A stretch of 64,000 nucleotides of DNA from Rhipicephalus microplus. Its lineage: Eukaryota; Arthropoda; Arachnida; Ixodida; Ixodidae. Numbering within the stretch: position 1 is the first letter of the stretch; each line of letters starts with the position of its first letter. Under the pieces are notes generated by a model. That model had not been told where the DNA came from. It worked only from the letters and a program-made list of their open reading frames with translations, and did no database searches. Positions 53,971 to 64,000 of the stretch are shown piece after piece. The stretch covers positions 141,733,319-141,797,318 of the forward strand of contig NC_134707.1 of assembly GCF_043290135.1 (NCBI RefSeq). Direction: 5' to 3'. The position numbers and the translations under genes were made by a program.

Positions 53971-55029
53971 ACTCCTCAACTAGAAACTCCCCACTAGAAA
54001 CTTCACAACTAGAATCTCTGCAACTAGAAACTCCGCAACTAGAAACTCTGCAACTAGAGACTCAACAACTAGAGGCTCCTCAACTAAAAGCTCCACAACT
54101 AGAAACTCCATAACTAGAAACTCCGCAACTTGAAACCCGACAACTAGAAACTCAACAACTAGAAACTCCACATCTATAAATTCCTCAACTTGAAACTCCA
54201 CAACTAAAACTCCACAACTAGAAACTCCACAACTAGAAACTCCGCAACTAGAAACTCCCCAACTAGAAACTCCACAACTAGATTCTCCACAACTACAAAT
54301 TCCACAACTAGAAACTCCACAACTTGAGACTTCGCAACAAGAAACTTGGCAACTAGAATCTCCACAACTAGAAACTCTGCAACTAGAAACTCCGCAACTA
54401 CAAACTCCGCAACTAGAAACTCCACAGCTAGAAACTCCACAACTTGAGACTTCGCAAATAGAAACTCGTCAACTAGAAACTCAACAACTAGAAATTCCAC
54501 AGCTGCAAACTCCACAACTATAAACTCCACAACTTGAGAGTTCGCAACTAGAAACCCCACAACTAGAAACTCCACAACTAGAGACTCCACAACTAGAAAC
54601 TCCACCACTAGAAACTCCACAACTACGAACCTCACGACTAGAAACTCAACAACTAGAAACTCCGCAACTGGAAACTGTGCAACTAGAAACTCCGCAACTG
54701 GAAACTCCACAGCTAGAAACCCCACAACTATAAACTTCACAACTAGCAACTCAACAACTAGAGACTGCACAACTAGAGACTCCGCAACTAGAAACTCCAC
54801 AGCTAGTAACTCCGCAACTAGAAACTCCACAACTTGAAACTCCTCAACTAGAATCTCCACAACTAGAAAACTCCGCAACAAGAAACTCTACAACTAGAAA
54901 CTCCGCAACTACAAACTCCGCAACTAGAAACTCCACAGCTAGAAACTCCACAACTTGAGGCTTCGCAAACAGAAACTCGTCAACTAGAAACTCAACAACT
55001 AGAAACTCCACAGCTAGAAACTCCACAAC
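53971..55029. repeat. Array segment with P-T cassette and R ladder
   Basis: This resembles the 44.29-45.17 kb and 57.88-58.4 kb stretches (variant AGAGGCTCCTCAACT near 54,072; 14-bp unit at 54,206; rungs R1, R2 and R3 near 54,322, 54,442 and 54,532). It is not present at the equivalent place in the right copy (59.8-60.9 kb), which has other material. No gene is visible. Confidence 0.7.
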
Positions 55030-57280
55030 TAGAAACTCCACAACTTGAGAGTTCGCAACTAGAAACCCCACAACTAGAAACTCCACAACTAGAAACTCCG
55101 CAACTACAAACTCCGCTACTACAAACTCCACAGCTAGAAACTCCACAACTTGAGACTTCGCAATTAGAAACTCGTCAACTAGAAACTCAACAACTAGAAA
55201 CTCCACCACTAGAAGTTCCACAACTACGAACCTCACAACTAGAAACTCAACAACTAGAAACTCCGCAACTAGAAACTGTGCAACTAGAAACTCCGCAACT
55301 AGAAACTCCACAGCTAGAAACCCCACAACTATAAACTTCACAACTAGCAACTCCACAACTAGAGACTGCACAACTAGAGACTCCGCAACTAGAAACTCCA
55401 CAGCTAGTAACTCCGCAACTAGAAACTCCACAACTTGAAACTCCGCCACTAGAATCTCCACAACTAGAAAACTCCGCAACAAGAAACTCTGCCAATAGAA
55501 ACTCCGCAACTAGAAACTCCACAGCTAGAAACTCCACAACTTGAAACCCCACAACTAGATACTCCACAACTACAAATTCCACGACTAGAAACTCCACAAC
55601 TAGAAACTCCACAACTAGAAACTCCGCAACTAGAAACTCCACAGCTAGAAACTCCACAACTTGCGACTTCGCAACAAGAAACTCGGCAACTAGAATCTCC
55701 AAAACTAGAAACTCTGCAACTAGAAACTCCGCGACTACAAACTCCGCTACTACAAACTCCACAGCTAGAAACTCCACAACTTGAGACTTCGCAATTAGAA
55801 ACTCGTCAACAAGAAACTCAACAAATAGAAACTCCACAGCTAGAAACTCCACAACTAGAAACTCCACAACTTGAGAGTTCACCACTAGAAACTCCACAAC
55901 TAGAAAGTACACAACTAGAGACTCCACAACTAGAAACTCCACCACTAGAAATTCCACAACTACAAACCTCACAACTAGAAACTCCACAACTAGAAACTCC
56001 GACACTGGAAACTCCACAGCCAGAAACTCTACAACTAGAAAAACCACATCTAGAAACTCCGCAACAACAAACTCTGCAACTAGAAACTCCACAACTAGAA
56101 TTTCCACAGCTAGAGACTCAACAACTAGAGACTCCTCAACTAAAAGCTCCACAACTAGACATTCCACAACTAGAAACTCCGCAACTAGAAACCCGAAAAC
56201 TAGAAACTCCCCAACTAGAAACTCCGCAACTAGAAACTCTGCAGCTAGAAACTCTGCAAATAGAAACTCCGCAACTAGAAACTCCACAACTAGAAAACCC
56301 TCAACTATAAACTTCACAACTAGAAACTCAACAACTAGAGACTGCGCAACTAGAGACTCCGCAACTAGAAACTCCGCAGCTAGAAACTCCGCAACTAGAA
56401 AATCACCAACTTAAAACTCTGCAACTCGAAACTCTGCAACTAGAAAATCCACAACTAAAATTCCACAACTAGAAACTCCACAACTAGAAACTCCACAACT
56501 GGAAACTCCGCAACTAGAAACTCCCAAACTAGAAACTCTACAACTAGAAACTCTGCAGCTAGAAACTCCGCAACTACAAACTCTGCAAATAGAAACTCCG
56601 ATACTAGAAACTCCACAGCTAGAAACCCCTCAACTATAAACTTCACAACTAGAAACTCAACAACTAGAGACTGCACAACTAGAGACTCCGCAACTAGAAA
56701 CTCCGCAGCTAGAAACTCCGCAACTAGAAACTCCACAACTTGAAACTCTGCAACTCGAAACTCTGCAACTAGAAAATCCACAACTATAAACTCAAGTAGA
56801 AACTCCCCAACTGGAAACTCCGCAACTAGAAACTCCGCAACTAGAAAATCCACAACTAGAAACTTCACAACTAGAAACTCTCCAACAAAAAACTCCACAA
56901 CTAGAAACTCCACAACTAGAAACTCCACAACTAGAGACTGCACAACTAGAAACTTTCTTTTAGAAACTCCTCAGATAGAAACTACGCAACTAGAAACTCC
57001 ACGACTAGAGATTCCATAAGTAGAAACTCCACAGCTAAAATTTTCACAACTACAAACCCCACAACTAGAAACTCCACAACTAGAAACTCTGCAAATAGAA
57101 AAAGTACAACAAGGAACTCGAAAACTAAAACTCCAACGAGAAACTCTACAACTAGAAACTTCACAACTAGAAACTCCACAAATAGACACTCCACAACTAG
57201 AAACTCCACAACTAGAGACTCCACAACTAGGAACTCCAAAATTGAGACTCCACAACTAGAAACTACACAGATTAAAATTC
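55030..57280. repeat. 2.25-kb segmental repeat, left copy
   Basis: This block matches 60,900-63,130 at offset 5,869, falling to 5,854 after one unit is lost and to 5,855 near the M element. The M element here (56,951) reads AACTTTCTTTTAG, one base shorter than the TTTCCATTTAG form in the right copy at 62,806. N is at 57,237 and 63,093. No gene is visible. Confidence 0.84.
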
Positions 57281-57800
57281 CACAACTAGAAACTCCACAA
57301 CTGGAAACTCCGCAACTAGAAACTCTGCAACTAGAAACTTTACAGCTAGAAACTCCACAACTTGAGACTTCGCAAATAGAAACTCGTCAACTGGAAACTC
57401 AGCCACTAGAAACTCCACAGCTAGAAACTCCACAACTAGAAACTCCACAACTTGAAACCCAACAAATAGATACTCCACAACTACAGACTCCACAACTTGA
57501 AACACCACAAGTAGATACTCTACAATTACAAATTCCGCAACTAGAAACTCCACAACTAGAAACTCCTCAACTAGAAACTCCCCACTAGAAACTTCACAAC
57601 TAGAATCTCTGCAACTAGAAACTCCGCAACTAGAAACTCTGCAACTAGAAACTCGGCAACTAGAAACTTCACAGCTAGAAAGCCCACAAATATAAACTTC
57701 ACAACTAGCAACTCAACAAGTAGAGACTGCACAACTAGAGACTCCGCCACTAGAAACTCCACAGCTAGTAACTCCGCAACTAGAAACTCCACATCTAGAG
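57281..57800. repeat. Units downstream of N cassette
   Basis: This segment follows the N element and resembles 43.62-44.1 kb and 1.32-1.8 kb, with the CCCCACTAG short joint near 57,580. In the right copy (63,130 on) the array switches at N to a different P-T block instead. No gene is visible. Confidence 0.65.
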
Positions 57801-58530
57801 ACTCCACAACTTGAAACACCACATCTAGAAACTCCGCAACAACAAACTCTGCAACCAGAAACTCCACAACTAGAATTTGCACAGCTAGAGACTCAACAAC
57901 TAGAGGCTCCTCAACTAAAAGCTCCACAACTAGAAACTCCATAACTAGAAACTCCGCAACTTGAAACCCGACAACTAGAAACTCAACAACTAGAAACTCC
58001 ACACCTATAAATTCCTCAACTTGAAACTCCACAACTAAAACTCCCCAACTAGAAACTCCACAACTAGATTCTCCACAACTACAAATTCCACAACTAGAAA
58101 CTCCACAACTTGAGACTTCGCAACAAGAAACTTGGCAACTAGAATCTCCACAACTAGAAACTCTGCAACTAGAAACTCCGCAACTACAAACTCCGCAACT
58201 AGAAACTCCACAGCTAGAAACTCCACAACTTGAGACTTCGCAAATAGAAACTCGTCAACTAGAAACTCAACAAATAGAAATTCCACAGCTGCAAACTCCA
58301 CAACTAGAAACTCCACAACTTGAGAGTTCGCAACTAAAAACCCCAAAACTAGAAACTCCACAACTAGAAACTCCACAACTAGAGACTGCACAACTAGAGA
58401 CTTTCCATTTAGAAACTCCTCAGATAGAAACTACGCAACTAGAAACTCCACGACTAGAGATTCCATAAGTAGAAACTCCACAGCTAAAATTTTCACAACT
58501 ACAAACCCCACAACTAGAAACTCCACAACT
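57801..58530. repeat. P-T-M block, first of three copies
   Basis: A P element, 14-bp T unit, R1-R2-R3 ladder and M element recur in the same order at 59,980-60,735 and 63,260-64,000. M lies at 58,405, 60,611 and 63,867 (steps of 2,206 and about 3,256 bp). All three use the TTTCCATTTAG form of M and lack N. The third copy runs off the end of the window. Confidence 0.8.
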
Positions 58531-59795
58531 AGAAACTCCACAACTAGAAACTCCACAACTAGAAACTCCACAGCTAGAAACTCCACAACTTGAGACTTCG
58601 CAACAAGAAACTTGGCAACTAGAATCTCCACAACTAGAAACTCTGCAACTAGAAACTCCGCAACTACAAACTCCACAACTAGAAACTCCACAGCTAGAAA
58701 CTCCACAACTTGAGACTTCGCAAATAGAAACTCGTCAACTAGAAACTCAACAACTAGAAACTCCACAGGTAGAAACTCCACAACTAGAAACTCCACAACT
58801 TGAGAGTTCGCAACTAGAAACCCCACAACAACAAACTCCACAACTAGAGACTCCACAACTAGAAACTCCACCACTAAAAACTCCACAACTACGAACCTCA
58901 CAACTAGAAACTCAACAACTAGAAACTCCGCAAGTGGAAACTGTGCAACTAGAAACTCCGCAACTAGAAACTCCACAGCTAGAAACCCCACAACTATAAA
59001 CTTCACAACTAGCAACTCAACAACTAGAGACTGCACAACTAGAGACTCCGCAACTAGAAACTCCACAGCTAGTAACTCCGCAACTAGAAACTCCACAACT
59101 TGAAACTCCGCCACTAGAATCTCCACAACTAGAAAACTCCGCAACTAGAAACTCTGCAACTAGAAACTCCGCAACTACAAACTCCGCAACTAGAAACTCC
59201 ACAGCTAGAAACTCCACAACTTGAGACTTCGCAAATAGAAACTCGTCAACTAGAAACTCAACAACTACAAACTCCACAGCTAGAAACTCCGCAACTAGAA
59301 ACTCCACAGCTAGAAACTCCACAACTTGAGACTTCGCAACAAGAATTTCGGCAACTAGAATCTCCACAACTAGAAACTCTGCAACTAGAAACTCCACAAC
59401 TAAAAACTCCACAACTTGAGAGCTCACCACTAGAAACTCCACAACTAGAAACTCCACAACTAGAGACTCCACAACTAGAAACTCCACCACTAGAAATTCC
59501 ACAACTACAAACCTCACAACTTGAAACTCCACAACTACAAACTCCGACACTGGAAACTCCACAGCCAGAAACTCTACAACTAGAAAAACCACTTCTAGAA
59601 ACTCCGCAACAACAAACTCTGCAACTAGAAACTCCACAACTAGAATTTCCACAGCTAGAGACTCAACAACTAGAGACTCCTCAACTAAAAGCTCCACAAC
59701 TAGACACTCCACAACTAGAAACTTCGCAACTAGAAACCCGACAACTAGATACTCCACAATTACAAATTCCGCAACTAGAAACTCCACAACTAGAA

Positions 59796-60899
59796 ACTCT
59801 GCAACTAGAGACTCCGCAACTAGAAACTCCACAGCTAGAAACCCCACAACTATAAACTTCACAACTTGAAACTCAGCCACTAGAAGCTCCACAAATAGAA
59901 AACTCCGCAACTACAAACTCTGCAACTAGAAACTCCGCAACTAGAAACTCCACAGCTAGAAACTCCACAACTTGAAACACCACATCTAGAAACTCCGCAA
60001 CAACAAACTCTGCAACCAGAAACTCCACAACTAGAATTTCCACAGCTAGAGACTCAACAACTAGAGGCTCCTCAACTAAAAGCTCCACAACTAGAAACTC
60101 CATAACTAGAAACTCCGCAACTTGAAACCCGACAACTAGAAACTCAACAACTAGAAACTCCACACCTATAAATTCCTCAACTTGAAACTCCACAATTAAA
60201 ACTCCACAACTAGAAACTCCACAACTAGAAACTCCGCAACTAGAAACTCCCCAACTAGAAACTCCACAACTAGATTCTCCACAACTACAAATTCCACAAC
60301 TAGAAACTCCACAACTTGAGACTTCGCAACAAGAAACTTGGCAACTAGAATCTCCACAAGTAGAAACTCTGCAACTAGAAACTCCGTAACTACAAACTCC
60401 GCAACTAGAAACTCCACAGCTAGAAACTCCACAACTTGAGACTTCGCAAATAGAAACTCGTCAACTAGAAACTCAACAAATAGAAATTCCACAGCTGCAA
60501 ACTCCACAACTAGAAACTCCACAACTTGAGAGTTCGCAACTAAAAACCCCAAAACTAGAAACTCCACAACTAGAAACTCCACAACTAGAGACTGCACAAC
60601 TAGAGACTTTCCATTTAGAAACTCCTCAGATAGAAACTACGCAACTAGAAACTCCACGACTAGAGATTCCATAAGTAGAAACTCCACAGCTAAAATTTTC
60701 ACAACTACAAACCCCACAACTTGAAACTCCACAACTAGAAACTCCACAACTAGAAACTCCGCAACTAGAAACTCCACAAATAGAAACTGCACAACTTGAG
60801 ACTTTGCAACAAGAAACTTGGCAACTAGAATCTCCACAACTAGAAACTCTGCAACTAGAAACTCCGCAACTACAAACTCAACAACGAGAAACTCCACAG
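59796..60899. repeat. P-T-M block, second copy, and flanks
   Basis: This occupies the position that 53,971-55,029 holds in the left copy. Its core, 59,980-60,735, is the second P-T-M block; the T unit is CAATTAAAACTCC at 60,193. The last 150 bp hold an R1 rung, and near 60,918 the array drops bases where CTAGAG meets TTCGCAAC, a phase break. No gene is visible. Confidence 0.72.
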
Positions 60900-63130
60900 C
60901 TAGAAACTCCACAACTAGAGTTCGCAACTAGAAACCCCACAACTAGAAACTCCACAACTAGAAACTCCGCAACTACAAACTCCGATACTACAAACTCCAC
61001 AGCTAGAAACTCCACAACTTGAGACTTCGCAATTAGAAACTCGTCAACTAGAAACTCAACAACTAGAAACTCCACCACTAGAAGTTCCACAACTACGAAC
61101 CTCCCAACTAGAAACTCAAAAACTAGAAACTCCGCAACTAGAAACTGTGCCACTAGAAACTCCGCAATTAGAAACTCCACAGCTAGAAACCCCACAACTA
61201 TAAACTTCACAACTAGCAACTCCACAACTAGAGACTGCACAACTAGAGACTCCGCAACTAGAAACTCCACAGCTAGTAACTCCGCAACTAGAAACTCCAC
61301 AATTTGGAACTCCGCCACTAGAATCTCCACAACTAGAAAACTCCGCAACAAGAAACTCTGCCACTAGAAACTCCGCAACTAGAAACTCCACAGCTAGAAA
61401 CTCCACAACTTGAAACCCCACAACTAGATACTCCACAACTACAAATTCCACGACTAGAAACTCCACAACTAGAAACTCCACAACTAGAAACTCCGCAACT
61501 AGAAACTCCACAGCTAGAAAATCCACAACTTGAGACTTCGCAACAAGAAACTCGGCAACTAGAATCTCCACAACTAGAAACTCTGCAACTAGAAACTCCG
61601 CAACTACAAACTCCGCTGCTACAAACTCCACAGCTAGAAACTCCACAACTTGAGACTTCGCAATTAGAAACTCGTCAACTAGAAACTCAACAACTAGAAA
61701 CTCCACAACTAGAAACTCCACAACTAGAAACTCCACAACTTGAGAGTTCACCACTAGAAACTCCACAACTAGAAACTACACAACTAGAGACTCCACAACT
61801 AGAAACTCCACCACTAGAAATTCCACAACTACAAACATCAAAACTAGAAACTCCACAACTAGAAACTCCGACACTGGAAACTCCACAGCCAGAAACTCTA
61901 CAACTAGAAAAACCACATCTAGAAACTCCGCAACAACAAACTCTGCAACTAGAAACTCCACAACTAGAATTCCCACAGCTAGAGACTCAACAACTAGAGA
62001 CTCCTCAACTAAAAGCTCCACAACTAGACATTCCACAACTAGAAACTCCGCAACTAGAAATCCGACAACTAGAAACTCCCAAACTAGAAACTCTGCAGCT
62101 AGAAACTCTGCAAATAGAAACTCCGCAACTAGAAACTCCACAACTAGAAAACCCTCAACTATAATTTTCACAACTAGAAACTCAACAACTAGAGACTGCG
62201 CAACTAGAGACTCCGCAACTAGAAACTCCGCAGCTAGAAACTCCGCAACTAGAAACTCACCAACTTAAAACTCTGCAACTCGAAACTCTGCAACTAGAAA
62301 ATCCACAACTAAAATTCCACAACTAGAAACTCCACAACTAGAAACTCCACAACTGGAAACTCCGCCACTAGAAACTCCCAAACTGGAAACTCTACAACTA
62401 GAAACTCTGCAGCTAGAAACTCCGCAACTACAAACTCTGCAAATAGAAACTCCGATACTAGAAACTCCACAGCTAGAAACCCCTCAACTATAAACTTCAC
62501 AACTAGAAACTCAACAACTAGAGACTGCACAACTAGAGACTCCGCAACTAGAAACTCCGCAGCTAGAAACTCCGCAACTAGAAACTCCACAACTTGAAAC
62601 TCTGCAACTCGAAACTCTGCAACTAGAAAATCCACAACTATAAACTCAAGTAGAAACTCCCCAACTGGAAACTCCGCAACTAGAAACTCCGCAACTAGAA
62701 AATCCACAACTAGAAACTTCACAACTAGAAACTCCCCAACAAAAAACTCCACAACTAGAAACTCCACAACTAGAGACTCCACAACTAGAGATTGCACAAC
62801 TAGAGACTTTCCATTTAGAAACTCCTCAGATAGAACCTACGCAACTAGAAACTCCACGACTAGAGATTCCATAAGTAGAAACTCCACAGCTAAAATTTTC
62901 ACAACTACAAACCCCACAACTAGAAACTCCACAACTAGAAACTCTGCAAATAGAAAAAGTACAACAAGGAACTCGAAAACTATAACTCCAACGAGAAACT
63001 CTACAACTAGAAACTTCACAACTAGAAACTCCACAAATAGACACTCCACAACTAGAAACTCCACAACTAGAGACTCCACAACTAGGAACTCCAAAATTGA
63101 GACTCCACAACTAGAAACTACACAGATTAA
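60900..63130. repeat. 2.25-kb segmental repeat, right copy
   Basis: This is the partner of 55,030-57,280. After the N element at 63,093 the match stops and the third P-T-M block begins. No gene is visible. Confidence 0.84.
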
Positions 63131-64000
63131 AATTCCACAACTTGAAACTCCGCCACTAGAATCTCCACAACTAGAAAACTCCGCAACTACAAACTCTGCA
63201 ACTAGAAACTCCGCAACTAGAAACTCCACAGCTAGAAACTCCAAAACTTGAAACACCACATCTAGAAACTCCGCAACAACAAACTCTGCAACCAGAAACT
63301 CCACAACTAGAATTTCCACAGCTAGAGACTCAACAACTAGAGGCTCCTCAACTAAAAGCTCCACAACTAGAAACTCCATAACTAGAAACTCCGCAACTTG
63401 AAACCCGACAACTAGAAACTCAACAACAAGAAACTCCACACCTATAAATTCCTCAACTTGAAACTCCACAACTAAAACTCCACAACTAGAAACTCCACAA
63501 CTAGAAACTCCGCCACTAGAAAATCCCCAACTAGAAACTCCACAACTAGATTCTCCACAACTACAAATTCCACAACTAGAAACTCCACAACTTGAGACTT
63601 CGCAACAAGAAACTTGGCAACTAGAATCTCCACAACTAGAAACTCTGCAACTAGAAACTCCGCAACTACAAACTCCACAACTAGAAACTTCACAGCTAGA
63701 AACTCCACAACTTGAGACTTCGCAAATAGAAACTCGTCAACTAGAATTTCAACAACTAGAAATTCCACAGCTGCAAACTCCACAACTATAAACTCCACAA
63801 CTTGAGAGTTCGCAACTAGAAACCCCACAACTAGAAACTCCACAACTAGAGACTGCACAACTAGAGACTTTCCATTTAGAAACTCCTCAGATAGAAACTA
63901 CGCAACTAGAAACTCCACGACTAGAGATTCCATAAGTAGAAACTCCACAGCTAAAATTTTCACAACTACAAACCCCACAACTAGAAACTCCACAACTAGA
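63131..64000. repeat. P-T-M block, third copy, running off the window
   Basis: This starts with units shared with 59.87-59.98 kb, then repeats the P-T-M order seen at 57.8 and 59.98 kb. The T unit is at 63,470 and M at 63,867. The final bases are still in phase with the 15-bp unit, so the array continues to the right. Confidence 0.78.

Larger units (their letters stand above)
1..64000. repeat. 15-bp minisatellite array filling the window
   Basis: Every part of the window is built from a unit with + strand consensus CAACTAGAAACTCCA. The last two or three bases vary most (CCA, CCG, CTG, CTA, CCC, CAA, TCG, CGT, CGG). Recurrent internal variants include CAGCTA, CTTGAG, CTACAA, CTAGAT and CTATAA. 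The consensus is 7 A, 5 C, 2 T and 1 G, so the + strand is about 80% A+C; the asymmetry holds throughout and no segment is inverted. Each consensus unit carries the palindrome CTAG. No unique sequence interrupts the array and both ends are open, so its true length exceeds 64 kb. No gene, tRNA, rRNA or transposon is seen. The origin is probably a eukaryotic satellite or minisatellite locus; a bacterial chromosome is very unlikely. Confidence 0.98.

Noticed and set aside
1..64000. CRISPR array
   Set aside because: There are no unique spacers between repeats; 15-bp units abut directly, and the strand bias and higher-order copies are those of a satellite.
1..64000. Telomeric repeat
   Set aside because: The unit does not match TTAGGG, TTAGG or related telomere types, and such motifs are not present in runs.
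1..64000. Hairpin or foldback structure from the CTAG palindrome in each unit
   Set aside because: Only four bases are self-complementary per unit. The A/C-rich strand has no matching G/T-rich tract on the same strand to form longer stems.

Overview
The whole 64 kb window is one continuous tandem array of a 15-bp minisatellite. The + strand consensus is CAACTAGAAACTCCA; the commonest alternative ending is CCG, then CTG. The array is already mid-phase at base 1 and still running at base 64,000, so neither edge is present. I see no stretch of non-repeat sequence, no transposon, no RNA gene and no credible protein-coding gene. A repeat block of this size and layering points to eukaryotic heterochromatin (pericentromeric, subtelomeric or sex-chromosome type) in a long-read assembly. 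The species cannot be named from this sequence.

The array has layers. (1) The 15-bp unit, with about 10% or more divergence between neighbours, plus rare 12-, 14- and 16-bp units. (2) Conserved cassettes of variant units that recur with fixed internal spacing: an M-N cassette of about 300 bp, a P-T cassette of about 235 bp that contains the 14-bp unit, and a three-rung R1-R2-R3 ladder with 120 and 90 bp spacing. (3) Higher-order repeats of about 1.2-3.7 kb in tandem (periods 1,241, 1,528, 2,484 and 3,687 bp). (4) Segmental copies of several kb at offsets of 5,074, 10,130, 11,944, 15,204, 5,893, 6,607, 8,046 and about 5,825-5,869 bp. Some are nearly identical.

Layout. Zone 1 (1-26.6 kb) is a mosaic of M-N-bearing blocks: 1-5.37 kb recurs at 15.2-20.5 kb, 6.37-7.57 kb at 20.5-21.6 kb, 7.35-11.05 kb at 12.43-16.12 kb, and 11.05-14.64 kb at 22.99-26.59 kb. 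Zone 2 (26.6-42.9 kb) has no full M-N cassette and holds the 2,484, 3,687 and 1,241 bp repeats. Zone 3 (about 42.9-64 kb) mixes both families: 37.2-40.6 kb recurs at 45.2-48.65 kb, 42.9-45.1 kb at 49.5-51.75 kb, a 1,528-bp tandem pair lies at 50.2-53.3 kb, and 52.7-57.3 kb recurs with gaps at 58.5-63.1 kb.

Many long open frames exist, mostly on the minus strand, up to 478 codons. They are by-products: a 15-bp unit keeps phase in every frame, and four of the six frames have no stop in the consensus. The minus strand reads Glu-Phe-Leu-Val-Val or Gly-Val-Ser-Ser-Cys, and the plus strand Gln-Leu-Glu-Thr-Pro or Thr-Arg-Asn-Ser-Thr. None is annotated as a gene. All block comparisons were made by eye, so boundaries are good to a few tens of bases and similarity is qualitative unless a count is given.
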